From Bordetella parapertussis (GTDB taxonomy: Bacteria > Pseudomonadota > Gammaproteobacteria > Burkholderiales > Burkholderiaceae_C): a stretch of 13,900 bases of DNA. The stretch is taken from positions 1 through 13,900 of the forward strand of contig CAMDJU010000040.1 of the NCBI GenBank assembly GCA_945900695.1, read 5' to 3'. Made by a program: the position numbers and the translations under genes. This document shows positions 1 to 7,046 of the stretch, piece by piece (position 1 is the stretch's first letter; each line of letters begins with the position of its first letter). Under the pieces are notes generated by a model that made no database searches, was not told where the DNA came from, and saw only the letters and a program-made list of their open reading frames with translations.

Positions 1-613
1 ACAGGTCCACCCCTTTTTGCAATTGATCGGGGCCAAACATGGCGCAGCGTTTGGCGTTAGCAACCAAGGATGCGCCCGACAAGGTCAGATCCAGCCAAGG
101 TGAAAAAAGCACAGCCCCTTGGGGCAGGGGCAATCCCAAGGCTTTCAAGTTCAGCATCAATGACAAAACCAAGCCGCCACCGGCCGAATCGCCTGCAATG
201 ACCGGGGCTTGACCTGGCCGCATCGCCAAGACGTCTTGGTATGCCGCCAGCGCATCATCCAAGGCGGCGGGAAAGGGGTGTTCGGGGACCAAGCGATAGT
301 CGGGCACAAACACCTCAAACCCACGCCGCGCAAACGCCACGGTGATGGCACGGTGGGTCAAGGGTGAGCCCGCGACAAAGCCGCCGCCATGCAAGTACAA
401 CATGGGTGCCTGCACTGGGTTGTTGGCTTGCAGCACCCGCTCGCCTTGTGCGCCGCCACCCACCCAGGGGCTGCAAAGCACGCCGCGGGGTTGTCCAGCG
501 GGCATTTGGTTCATCACCCGGCGCACCTGGGCCACGTCCTGGGCCGCTGCCAACTGGCGTTTGAAGCGCAATCGCAGAAAAAACGACAAGGCATGGGCTT
601 GCCAACTAGCCAT
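1..613 (-). CDS. HSL-family alpha/beta hydrolase (esterase), C-terminus cut by window edge
   Basis: Esterase/lipase of the hormone-sensitive-lipase type (alpha/beta-hydrolase fold 3), expected to split carboxylic esters of small or lipid-like acyl groups in the cytoplasm. Visible are 204 residues. The oxyanion-hole motif HGGGF is at about 75-79, the family stretch DYRLVPEHPFPAALDDA at about 105-121, and the nucleophile elbow GDSAGGG puts the catalytic Ser near 143. The Asp and His of the triad should follow beyond position 1, since the family is usually about 300 residues long. Two ATGs are possible, at 619 and 613. I chose 613 because an AAGGG box (620-624, minus strand) lies 6 bases before it and would touch the other one. 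It overlaps the end of the upstream SDR gene by 8 bases, so it is probably translationally coupled and is the fourth gene of the dehalogenase unit. The family call is firm; the substrate is unknown. Confidence 0.9.
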   Translation of the reverse strand, partial: MASWQAHALSFFLRLRFKRQLAAAQDVAQVRRVMNQMPAGQPRGVLCSPWVGGGAQGERVLQANNPVQAPMLYLHGGGFVAGSPLTHRAITVAFARRGFEVFVPDYRLVPEHPFPAALDDALAAYQDVLAMRPGQAPVIAGDSAGGGLVLSLMLNLKALGLPLPQGAVLFSPWLDLTLSGASLVANAKRCAMFGPDQLQKGVDL

Positions 614-1487
614 GGCCATCCCTTGAGTGCGGTCTGGGACCACGGCCGTCTTTTTTGCTGCCACGTGGGGCATTGCCCCAGCGCATCAACCATGCCAGCA
701 CGCGGGCGTGGCCCTGCGGAAAACAGCGTTGCATCACATCGAGCAGGCGTGCATCCCAACCCAGCACCAAGCGATCTTGGCCCTTTGGCAAGGCTTGCAA
801 GATGCGCTCGGCCACTTGGGTGGCGCTGAGCTTGGGCAAACGGGCAAAACGCTTGCGCTCATGGGCCGCTTCATGGGCTGACACCCCACTGGCCATGGCA
901 CTGCTGGCAATGGCGGTGTCCACGCCACCAGGGTGCACCACCATGATGCGAACCGATGAGCCACGCAGTTCTTGCCGCAGGGCTTCGGAAAAACCACGCA
1001 GCGCAAACTTGCTGGCCGCATAAGCAGCTTGCCCCTCTGGCGCGACCAAACCAAACACGCTCGACATATTGACAATACAAGCCGCCTTTTGGACCAACAA
1101 GTGCGGCAAAAAAGCCCGCATCAAGCCCACCGCCGCACCAAAATTGACGGCCAACACGGTGTCAAACTCATCGGCACTTTGCTGGACAAACGGGCCAATG
1201 CTGGCCACACCCGCGTTGTTGATCAAAAACTGCACCGCGCCGTGCGCTTGCAATACCTGGGCAGGCAAGTTGGCCAGCGCCTGGCTGTCACGCACATCCA
1301 TAGCGTGCACGCTGATGCGCACCCCTTTGTCTGCCAGTGCCAAGGCCAAAGCCTGTAGCGCATCGGCTTGCCGATCAACCAAGGCCACATGACATTGGCG
1401 CTGGACCAAGGCCCGTGCCACGGCAGCACCAATGCCCGAGGCCGCCCCCGTGATCACCGCTACTTGGCCCTGAAAAAAATCGCTCAT
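606..1487 (-). CDS. SDR-family NAD(P)-dependent oxidoreductase
   Basis: Classical short-chain dehydrogenase/reductase, 293 residues, interconverting a secondary alcohol and a ketone with a nicotinamide cofactor in the cytoplasm. Visible motifs in order are the TGAASGIG cofactor loop (13-20), Asp38 after the second strand (typical of NAD preference), NNAG (90-93), Asn115, a Ser at 142/143 and YAASK with Tyr156 and Lys160. The Asn-Ser-Tyr-Lys tetrad is therefore complete. The protein is longer than the usual 250 residues and ends in a basic tail after about residue 270, rich in Gly, Arg and Lys. Its ATG overlaps the dehalogenase stop codon by 4 bases (ATGA), so the two are likely coupled. A role in oxidising an alcohol released by the dehalogenase or a sulfatase fits the context but is inference; SDR sequence alone does not give the substrate. 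Confidence 0.93.
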   Translation of the reverse strand: MSDFFQGQVAVITGAASGIGAAVARALVQRQCHVALVDRQADALQALALALADKGVRISVHAMDVRDSQALANLPAQVLQAHGAVQFLINNAGVASIGPFVQQSADEFDTVLAVNFGAAVGLMRAFLPHLLVQKAACIVNMSSVFGLVAPEGQAAYAASKFALRGFSEALRQELRGSSVRIMVVHPGGVDTAIASSAMASGVSAHEAAHERKRFARLPKLSATQVAERILQALPKGQDRLVLGWDARLLDVMQRCFPQGHARVLAWLMRWGNAPRGSKKDGRGPRPHSRDGHG

Positions 1488-2452
1488 GGTGCCAAGCTGG
1501 TCTGGGGTTGGTCCCCGGCCGTGATCGGGTTGCTGGCCATGAACTGCAACAGCAATTGGGCCAACTCAGGGCCCTTGTCTTCTTGCAAAAAATGTCCAGC
1601 GGTGCGCACGCGGGTGTGGGCTTGGCCTTGGGCACCGGGCACCGCTTCTTGAAACATCCGGTCGCCACCCCGGGTCACGGGGTCGCGGGTGCTGAACAAA
1701 GTGATGAACGGTTTTTGCCAATGCCGCAGCAAGCCCCAAGCCTGGGTATTGGCAGCGCACTCTGGGTCGGCGGGGCTGATGGGCACAAAGCTGGGGTAGG
1801 CACGCGCCGCCGTTTGGTGGGCTCGATTGGGAAAGGGTGCGTCATATGCGGCTGTTTCTGCTGCGCTCAACGGGGTCACACAACCAAAGCTCACGATGCG
1901 GCCGATCGGAAACCACGGGCTGTAACGCGCAAACCGACGCCACCAATGAAAGGCCGCTGGCACGGGCATGTCTCCGGTGGGCAAGCCGCCATTGGCCAAT
2001 GCCACGCGGGCAAACCGCTCGGGCATGTGCGCCACCATGCGCAGGCCAATCAGCGAGCCCCAGTCCTGGCAAAACAAAGTCACATGGCGCAAGTCCAATT
2101 GGGCCATCCATGCGCTCATCCAGGCCACTTGGTGGGCATAGCTGTGATCCCGGGCGCGGGCCGGTTTGTCGGAACGACCGAAACCCACCAAATCAGGCAC
2201 CACCACACGGCACCCGGCGTTGAGCAATGGCGGAATCATTTTTCGGTACAAGTACGACCAAGTGGGCTCGCCATGCATGAGCAACACCAGCGGCCCGTCG
2301 TGCGGCCCTTCGTCAATATGGGCCACGCGCAACCCACCCACCTCGCTGTAATGTGGTGGGTAAGCAAAGTCGGCCAAGCCCTGAAAGCAATGATCAGGCG
2401 TGCGCAATACCTGTGCGGGGGTGGGCGGCATGGCTGGCGCTGGAAAGCTCAC
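1484..2452 (-). CDS. Haloalkane dehalogenase, DhlA-like (HLD subfamily I)
   Basis: Alpha/beta hydrolase, 322 residues, predicted to hydrolyse a carbon-halogen bond to an alcohol, halide and proton in the cytoplasm without a cofactor. HGEPTWSYLYRKMIP (60-74) matches what I remember of the Xanthobacter enzyme DhlA. The nucleophile elbow CQDWG gives Asp130, followed by the halide-binding Trp131. The catalytic acid is Asp257 (STRDPVTRG) and the base is His287 (AGHFLQED). The cap carries Trp170/171, candidates for the second halide-binding Trp, and a stretch resembling the DhlA cap (AAETAAYDAPFP, 197-208). Glu at position 62, where other subfamilies have Asn, points to subfamily I. The start is GTG, overlapping the upstream stop as GTGA, with GGGGGA 7 bases before it; an ATG at codon 8 is the alternative. 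The nearest relatives with other activity are epoxide hydrolases, but the Glu/Trp pair argues for dehalogenase. Confidence 0.92.
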   Translation of the reverse strand: MSFPAPAMPPTPAQVLRTPDHCFQGLADFAYPPHYSEVGGLRVAHIDEGPHDGPLVLLMHGEPTWSYLYRKMIPPLLNAGCRVVVPDLVGFGRSDKPARARDHSYAHQVAWMSAWMAQLDLRHVTLFCQDWGSLIGLRMVAHMPERFARVALANGGLPTGDMPVPAAFHWWRRFARYSPWFPIGRIVSFGCVTPLSAAETAAYDAPFPNRAHQTAARAYPSFVPISPADPECAANTQAWGLLRHWQKPFITLFSTRDPVTRGGDRMFQEAVPGAQGQAHTRVRTAGHFLQEDKGPELAQLLLQFMASNPITAGDQPQTSLAP

Positions 2453-3528
2453 AGGCGATTCCCCCAGTTGATGGTGGTGCTGCCTGAGGGCAAGGAGACG
2501 AAGTCGCCATCCACTCCCACTTTGATGGGGCCCTTGAAGATGTCACGGGCACGCCCAAGAAAAACCTTTTCCATACCGGGCAAGGGTGGCAAGGTCGGCA
2601 CGATGTGGTTGAGCACCAAAAAACGCACCTGCGCGTCGCGCGCCGTTTGCGCCGCCTCTTCGGGTGTGGCGTGGTAATCCAGTACATCGTTCATCAACTT
2701 GGCCACCACGGGCTTGCCGCTTTGCAGTGCCACATCACTGAGCAAGCGCACCAAGCCGGGCGACAAGGCCTCATGCACCAAAACGTCCACCCCCTTGGAT
2801 TGGGCCAATACCTGATCGTTGGCCGTGGTGTCACCGCTGAGCACCACGGTGCGGTCTTTGTAGCGAATGCGGTAGCCCACGGCCGGGTGGATGGGTGCAT
2901 GGTTCACCGCAAAGGCGACGACTTCCAAGTCGCCTTCTTTGAGCACCGTGACAGTGCCTTTTTCAGGCAAGGCATAGGGCACAGGGGTAGCACCAAAACC
3001 AGCTGCGGGCAGCCATTTGTCGCCATGGTGTTCGACCCGGTAACCCTGGTCTTGCCGGTATGCCTGATCAAAACCGTGAACCACTTCGGCCACACCCAAA
3101 GGCCCGTGCACCGGCAAAGGCTTGGCATGCCCACCTTGTAACCAGCGTTGCAGCATCAACTCGCCCAAACCACCGATGTGATCGGAGTGGAAATGGGTCA
3201 ACAACACCGCTTCGATGTCACCCAACCAAAAACCCATTCGGCCGATCTGGCGCGCGCTGGCGGTGCCTGCGTCAAACACCAGCAGGCGCTGGCCCGCCAC
3301 CACCAAGGTACAAGGGCCAGAGCGCAAATCATCGGGAAAGGGCGAGCCCGCACCGCACAAACCCACATGCAAACCATCGGGCAAGTCGCGGATGGCATTG
3401 GCATTCATTTCGTGGGTGGCCACGCGTCTGGCCACCTCCAGAGCGATGGGGCCTTGGAACCACCACAACGCGACAGCACTGATTCCTACCAACAGCAATA
3501 GCCAAGTGACAAGCGGGCGTTTGAACAT
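2449..3528 (-). CDS. Membrane-anchored metallo-beta-lactamase-fold hydrolase
   Basis: MBL-fold metallohydrolase of 359 residues, of the RNase Z/AtsA-like branch. A hydrophobic N-terminal segment (about 6-24) preceded by KR should act as an uncleaved anchor or signal peptide, placing the enzyme in the periplasm or on the membrane. The metal site is complete: HFHSDH (112-117), a His at 210 or 214 (NHAPIHP), Asp233 in SGDT and His308 in NHIVP. The family contains phosphodiesterases, lactonases and one type of aryl/alkyl sulfatase, and the sequence does not decide between them. It opens the unit whose later genes are dehalogenase, SDR and esterase, and is the first gene after the promoter and palindrome at 3612-3650. 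The ATG at 3528 is preceded by GGAG 12 bases away and GGA 6 bases away. RNase Z itself is unlikely given the membrane segment. Confidence 0.88.
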   Translation of the reverse strand: MFKRPLVTWLLLLVGISAVALWWFQGPIALEVARRVATHEMNANAIRDLPDGLHVGLCGAGSPFPDDLRSGPCTLVVAGQRLLVFDAGTASARQIGRMGFWLGDIEAVLLTHFHSDHIGGLGELMLQRWLQGGHAKPLPVHGPLGVAEVVHGFDQAYRQDQGYRVEHHGDKWLPAAGFGATPVPYALPEKGTVTVLKEGDLEVVAFAVNHAPIHPAVGYRIRYKDRTVVLSGDTTANDQVLAQSKGVDVLVHEALSPGLVRLLSDVALQSGKPVVAKLMNDVLDYHATPEEAAQTARDAQVRFLVLNHIVPTLPPLPGMEKVFLGRARDIFKGPIKVGVDGDFVSLPSGSTTINWGNRL

Positions 3529-3611
3529 GGTTGATCCAGTCTCCAGTGGCCCCTGTCAGGTCAACCCAACGAACAAGGGTCGAAACAGACAAAAGCTGGC
3601 AAAGTCTTAAA

Positions 3612-3650
3612 AGTATAGCGCAACAATACACATGTGTATTGTTGTGTCAA
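3612..3650 (-). promoter_or_regulatory. Promoter-like region of the MBL-dehalogenase-SDR-esterase unit
   Basis: On the minus strand a perfect TTGACA box (3650-3645) is followed after 16 bases by TATTGT (3628-3623), and further on by a better -10 match, TATACT (3617-3612), which has AATACA 17 bases before it. The TTGACA box contains the stop codon of the upstream propeller gene. All candidate boxes overlap or flank the 24-bp palindrome, so a protein bound there would compete with RNA polymerase. The start codon of the first gene lies 84 bases downstream of the TATACT box. Which -10 is used cannot be told from the sequence. Confidence 0.6.
3621..3644. promoter_or_regulatory. Perfect 24-bp palindrome, probable repressor operator
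   Basis: The half-site CAACAATACACA (3621-3632) is followed directly by its exact reverse complement (3633-3644), with no mismatch. It begins right after the -35 box of the unit starting at 3528 and lies 3 bases beyond the stop codon of the propeller gene. It is AT-rich and lacks a following T-run, so an operator is more likely than a terminator. Size and symmetry fit a TetR-family dimer site. The core TACAC-N2-GTGTA recurs at 9069-9080 next to the TetR-type gene. Confidence 0.7.
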
Positions 3651-4918
3651 CGCCCCCCTGTTTCACGGGGTTTGGCAAACAAGCGCGCCACACACCCCAT
3701 GCTGCACCAATACAAATCGCGCCCCCAACCCACGCTGGGGAACACCACCCCTTGCATCAACCCCCCGATGCGTTGGCGCGCCTTTTCTGCGCCGGTCGCG
3801 ATGTCCAACACCACCACTTCCTCACCCCAGCGGCGGTGGTCGTTGACCACCAATTCGCCAGTTTTCGGATACAACAACATGTGGCTGGCACAGCCCCATT
3901 GGTTTTTGGCCCACAAGGGCGTGAGGTCTTGCCCGTTTTGCCCCATGCGCCATGCGCGCAAGCAGGCATTGGCAGAGTCAAAGCCCACCACCAAGCGGCG
4001 TGACACATCCACCAAGGGCGGATTGGTCACGCTGCCCCCGGGCAAACCACACACCTCGGTGGCCTGGTGTGCATGGGCATCGGTCAGAGAAACCCGCAGC
4101 AGGCGATTCGGCGTGGGAACAACACCCGCGCCACGCATGGTGTAGCGGTAGCGGTGCAGTCCGTTGTCCATGAACCAAGCTTCATCTTCGGCCAGCACCA
4201 TGTCCCAACCAAAGCTTTGTGGGCCATGGCCGATGTAGTTCCATTGCCAATCGGGATCGGCTTGCAATGCGTTGAGCGCCGGATCCCAGTGGTAGCGCCA
4301 CACCGTGGTGAGGCCCACCACGTACACCGTGTTGCCCCGCGCACTCAAACGCGCCACAGAAGGCTCGGGCAGCTGCACATCGGGTGCCACGGCTTGCAAG
4401 GTGTCCGCATCCAGCACCCGGATGTGGGCAGCGGTTTTTTGCGACAGGTTTTTGGTCACGATCAAACCGTTGTCCAACACCACAAAGGAGTTGTAAGGCT
4501 CATCCACGGGCAAACGGGCCTGCGCCAAAGGTTGGCAATGTCGATCCAAGCGGTGTATGTAGCGCCCGTAGACGACATACAAAAACCCATTGCGGTGCAG
4601 CGCCATGCCACCCGGCCACATGGGCCCACCCGCCAGCCGCGGTGAGGCCGCGATGGTGCGCAAGCTCAATGGGTCAATGCGCTCCACACAGGCCGTGGTG
4701 GGCAGCCCGAGGTGTGCTCGCAGCACCGAATGGGTGAGCAAAAAAACCTCACCCGGCGCACCCAACACAACCATGGTGGACACACAGGTCCGGCGCACCA
4801 CAGCGCCCAGGCCTTCGGCATCGGTCAAACCCAAAGTGGCCTGCACCGGCGCTGTTTGCAAGCGCTGTGGCCCACCATCCTCTGCTGGCCAGGGGCTTGG
4901 AAAGTAACCGGCATTCAT
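3647..4918 (-). CDS. Propeller-like protein of unknown function, coupled to the sulfatase
   Basis: 423 residues; I do not recognise a named family. The sequence is built from repeated short beta-strand stretches such as HIRVLDADTL, FLYVVYGRYIHRLD, EVVVLDIATG and RDLYWCSMG, often with DxxTG or DADTL turns. This pattern is typical of YVTN/PQQ-like or strictosidine-synthase-like beta-propellers. No signal peptide is visible from the chosen start, so a cytoplasmic place is likely. The ATG at 4918 overlaps the sulfatase stop codon as ATGA, which is why I prefer it to the longer open frame reaching 5044. Coupling to the sulfatase suggests a role with the same substrate, for example binding or opening a lactone, but no catalytic residues can be assigned. 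It is the last gene of its unit and is followed within 3 bases by the palindrome at 3621-3644. Confidence 0.8.
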   Translation of the reverse strand: MNAGYFPSPWPAEDGGPQRLQTAPVQATLGLTDAEGLGAVVRRTCVSTMVVLGAPGEVFLLTHSVLRAHLGLPTTACVERIDPLSLRTIAASPRLAGGPMWPGGMALHRNGFLYVVYGRYIHRLDRHCQPLAQARLPVDEPYNSFVVLDNGLIVTKNLSQKTAAHIRVLDADTLQAVAPDVQLPEPSVARLSARGNTVYVVGLTTVWRYHWDPALNALQADPDWQWNYIGHGPQSFGWDMVLAEDEAWFMDNGLHRYRYTMRGAGVVPTPNRLLRVSLTDAHAHQATEVCGLPGGSVTNPPLVDVSRRLVVGFDSANACLRAWRMGQNGQDLTPLWAKNQWGCASHMLLYPKTGELVVNDHRRWGEEVVVLDIATGAEKARQRIGGLMQGVVFPSVGWGRDLYWCSMGCVARLFAKPRETGGR

Positions 4919-6756
4919 GCCCGGTGCAAATGCTGGCGCCTGCGCCAATACCACCCACCCAAAACCACAACCAGAAAGGCCAATACCGGCCACTTCAGCC
5001 GATCGACATACACATTGAAAAAAGCATTGACCTGCACTTGCCACAGGGGCTCGTAGCCTTCCGGCATGGGCAAGACGCCATTAGCCTGGGCATAGGCGGC
5101 GTATTGCGCTTGCATCTGCGCAAATGCTTCGGGCATGCGGTCTTTCAAGTCTTGGGTCTCGCCCGGGTCGTTGACGATGTCGTACAAATGCCATTGACCG
5201 TCCCCGATCGGTGGGATGTTTTTGATCAACTTCAAATCGCCTTTGAACAAGGCTTGGTTGCCCGACAACTCGTAGCCAATCGGTTCATCGACAGGGTAAA
5301 CGCGCTCGCTGTGCCCGTACAGCACAGGCAAAAGGCTGCGCCCGGTCATGGGCTCGATGGTCTGGCCTTGGTATTGGGTACCGGGTTGTGGCACCCCGGC
5401 CAAAGCCAACAAGGTGGGTGCCACATCATTGACGTGGCTAAAGGACGGGTGAATGCGGTTGCGCTGCATGCCCGGCACGCCTGAGACGATCATGGGAACG
5501 CGGATGCCGCCCTCGCCGGAATAAAACTTATAGGTGCTCAAAGGTGAGGCCACGGCGCTGGCCCAACTCGGCCCAATCACCGTGTAGGCCCCCTTGGCAC
5601 CGAGCTGATCGATACCGCGCTGGTATTGCCAGTCCAGCCACAAGCGACCGCTGAGCACGGCGTATGGGTCGGAGGCCTCGGCACCGTTGTCAGACAAAAA
5701 CACAAACACGGTGTTGTCGTATTGCCCGGTTTGTTTCAGGTGTTCAACAAATCGCCCAATGTGATGGTCCATGGCCTCGGCCATGGCGGCATAAACCTCC
5801 ATCTTGCGTTCTTCATAGGCTTTTTGTTCGGCGCTCAAACTGTCCCAGCGCACGGTGGTGGCCATCTCGACCATCTTGCTGTGGGGTGGCACCACACCCA
5901 GCGCCATGGCTTTTTGGTGGCGCTCTTGGCGCAACACCGACCAACCGGCTCGGTAACGCCCCTTGTATTTGTCAATGAACGACTTGGGCGCCTGCAAGGG
6001 AATGTGGTTGGCCTGGAACGCCAAATAGGCAAAAAAGGGCTGCGCGGCGCGCGCCACATCGGCTTGCATGAAGCCCAACATGCGGTCCACAAAATAAGCC
6101 GACGAGTAATAGTCCGTGGGCATGCCCACCTCTTGGCCGTTTTCAAACCAATAAACCTTGTCGGCCAAATCCAGATAGCGTCGACCGGTTTCCCAGTTGT
6201 CAGAGCCGCTGTCGCCTTGCACGATGGATTGGTCAAAACCACGCCGATCGGGCAGGTTGTGGCGCTCTTTGCCCACATGCCATTTGCCCGAGGCATAAGT
6301 GCGGTAACCGCTGTCGCGCAACAAGGTGGCCACCGTCACCACCTGGGTGTTGAGCACCGTCAAATAGCCAGGTTGGCCCAGGTGACTGCGCGGAATGGTT
6401 TCGCGCATATTGCCCATACCATTGCGGTGGTTGTCCACCCCCGTGAGCAACATGGCCCGGGTGGGCGAACAAGAAGCGCTGACATGAAAGTTGGAAAAGC
6501 GCATGCCTTGCTGGGCCAAGGCGTCCAAATGGGGGGTGGCAATCTCGCCGCCAAATGAGCCCACATCGGTAAAGCCCCAATCATCGGCCAGCAAAATCAC
6601 CAAGTTGGGGCGCGCTGACAACTTTTTCATTGGCGCAGACACCGTCCCCGCCGACGTCCCCCGAGTGGGTGCGGGCGAGCTCACAGCATCGGTCACAGCC
6701 AGTGCCGCATACAGTACCAACACCCAAGACCGTCTGATGCGTTCAAACAATTTCAT
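4915..6756 (-). CDS. Formylglycine-type sulfatase (arylsulfatase AtsA/PAS-like) with C-terminal membrane anchor
   Basis: Type I sulfatase, 613 residues, hydrolysing a sulfate ester to alcohol or phenol plus sulfate. The signature CSPTR (96-100) carries Cys96, to be converted to formylglycine by an FGE. Other active-site positions, aligned from memory with Pseudomonas aeruginosa arylsulfatase, are Asp58/Asp59 and Asp356/Asn357 for calcium, Lys158 and His160 (GKWH), His251 (NHIP) and Lys410 before EGGIRVP. GGEIATP, MLLTG, FFAYL and MEVYAAM are also shared with that enzyme, which is about 540 residues long. The extra length is an N-terminal hydrophobic segment (about 11-24, preceded by RR) and a C-terminal transmembrane helix (about 588-604) followed by an RRR tail, so the catalytic domain should face the periplasm. 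It overlaps both neighbours by ATGA. An FGE is encoded at the right edge of the window. The substrate could be an aryl or alkyl sulfate. Confidence 0.95.
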   Translation of the reverse strand: MKLFERIRRSWVLVLYAALAVTDAVSSPAPTRGTSAGTVSAPMKKLSARPNLVILLADDWGFTDVGSFGGEIATPHLDALAQQGMRFSNFHVSASCSPTRAMLLTGVDNHRNGMGNMRETIPRSHLGQPGYLTVLNTQVVTVATLLRDSGYRTYASGKWHVGKERHNLPDRRGFDQSIVQGDSGSDNWETGRRYLDLADKVYWFENGQEVGMPTDYYSSAYFVDRMLGFMQADVARAAQPFFAYLAFQANHIPLQAPKSFIDKYKGRYRAGWSVLRQERHQKAMALGVVPPHSKMVEMATTVRWDSLSAEQKAYEERKMEVYAAMAEAMDHHIGRFVEHLKQTGQYDNTVFVFLSDNGAEASDPYAVLSGRLWLDWQYQRGIDQLGAKGAYTVIGPSWASAVASPLSTYKFYSGEGGIRVPMIVSGVPGMQRNRIHPSFSHVNDVAPTLLALAGVPQPGTQYQGQTIEPMTGRSLLPVLYGHSERVYPVDEPIGYELSGNQALFKGDLKLIKNIPPIGDGQWHLYDIVNDPGETQDLKDRMPEAFAQMQAQYAAYAQANGVLPMPEGYEPLWQVQVNAFFNVYVDRLKWPVLAFLVVVLGGWYWRRRQHLHRA

Positions 6757-7046
6757 GCGCCATCTCGGTCAGGCACCTGCGAGGCCCGCACCTTCAGGGG
6801 CCACCAATGCAAGACACCAAACAACACGGTGAGCAACACACTCACCCACCGCGGCCCAGGGTGTAAGGCCACCCAGCGACGGGCCCAGGCCAACTCCAAC
6901 ACGTGCACGGCCAGCATGGCCAAGCTGGCGCGCATACACAACACAGCGCCTTCGCCCACCCACAGCCCTGTGAGCGCGGCAAAGCCCATGGCATACAAAC
7001 CCAAACAAAGACCTTGCAAAACTTTGACCAGCAGTGGAGCCATCAT
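6753..7046 (-). CDS. Small integral membrane protein, unknown function
   Basis: 97 residues with about three hydrophobic helices (roughly 5-30, 35-55 and 66-83), few charged residues and a polar C-terminus. The layout and the stretch around VHVLELAWARR remind me of the small DUF1145/YhhL family, but I cannot confirm that. It sits between the DsbA-like gene and the sulfatase and overlaps both by 4 bases (ATGA), so it is co-expressed with the membrane-anchored sulfatase and is probably in the same membrane. No catalytic residue or metal motif is visible. Confidence 0.78.
   Translation of the reverse strand: MMAPLLVKVLQGLCLGLYAMGFAALTGLWVGEGAVLCMRASLAMLAVHVLELAWARRWVALHPGPRWVSVLLTVLFGVLHWWPLKVRASQVPDRDGA

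Noticed and set aside
1508..2677. Plus-strand open frame of 389 codons opposite the dehalogenase and MBL genes
   Set aside because: It has no family motif and is rich in His, Gly and Gln, and it lies across two well-supported minus-strand genes.
3621..3644. Reading the 24-bp palindrome as a terminator of the propeller gene
   Set aside because: The stem is AT-rich, there is no T-run after it, and it is flanked by -35 and -10 boxes for the next unit.
4919..5044. Upstream extension of the propeller gene to a GTG at 5044, which would add 42 residues resembling a signal peptide ending in AFA
   Set aside because: The region codes for the sulfatase C-terminus and its membrane helix in another frame, which would give a hydrophobic stretch by chance. 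The ATGA overlap at 4915-4918 matches the other junctions. If the longer form were real the protein would be exported.
5626..6558. Plus-strand open frame of 310 codons opposite the sulfatase
   Set aside because: It is the mirror of the conserved sulfatase core, with no ribosome site or motif of its own.
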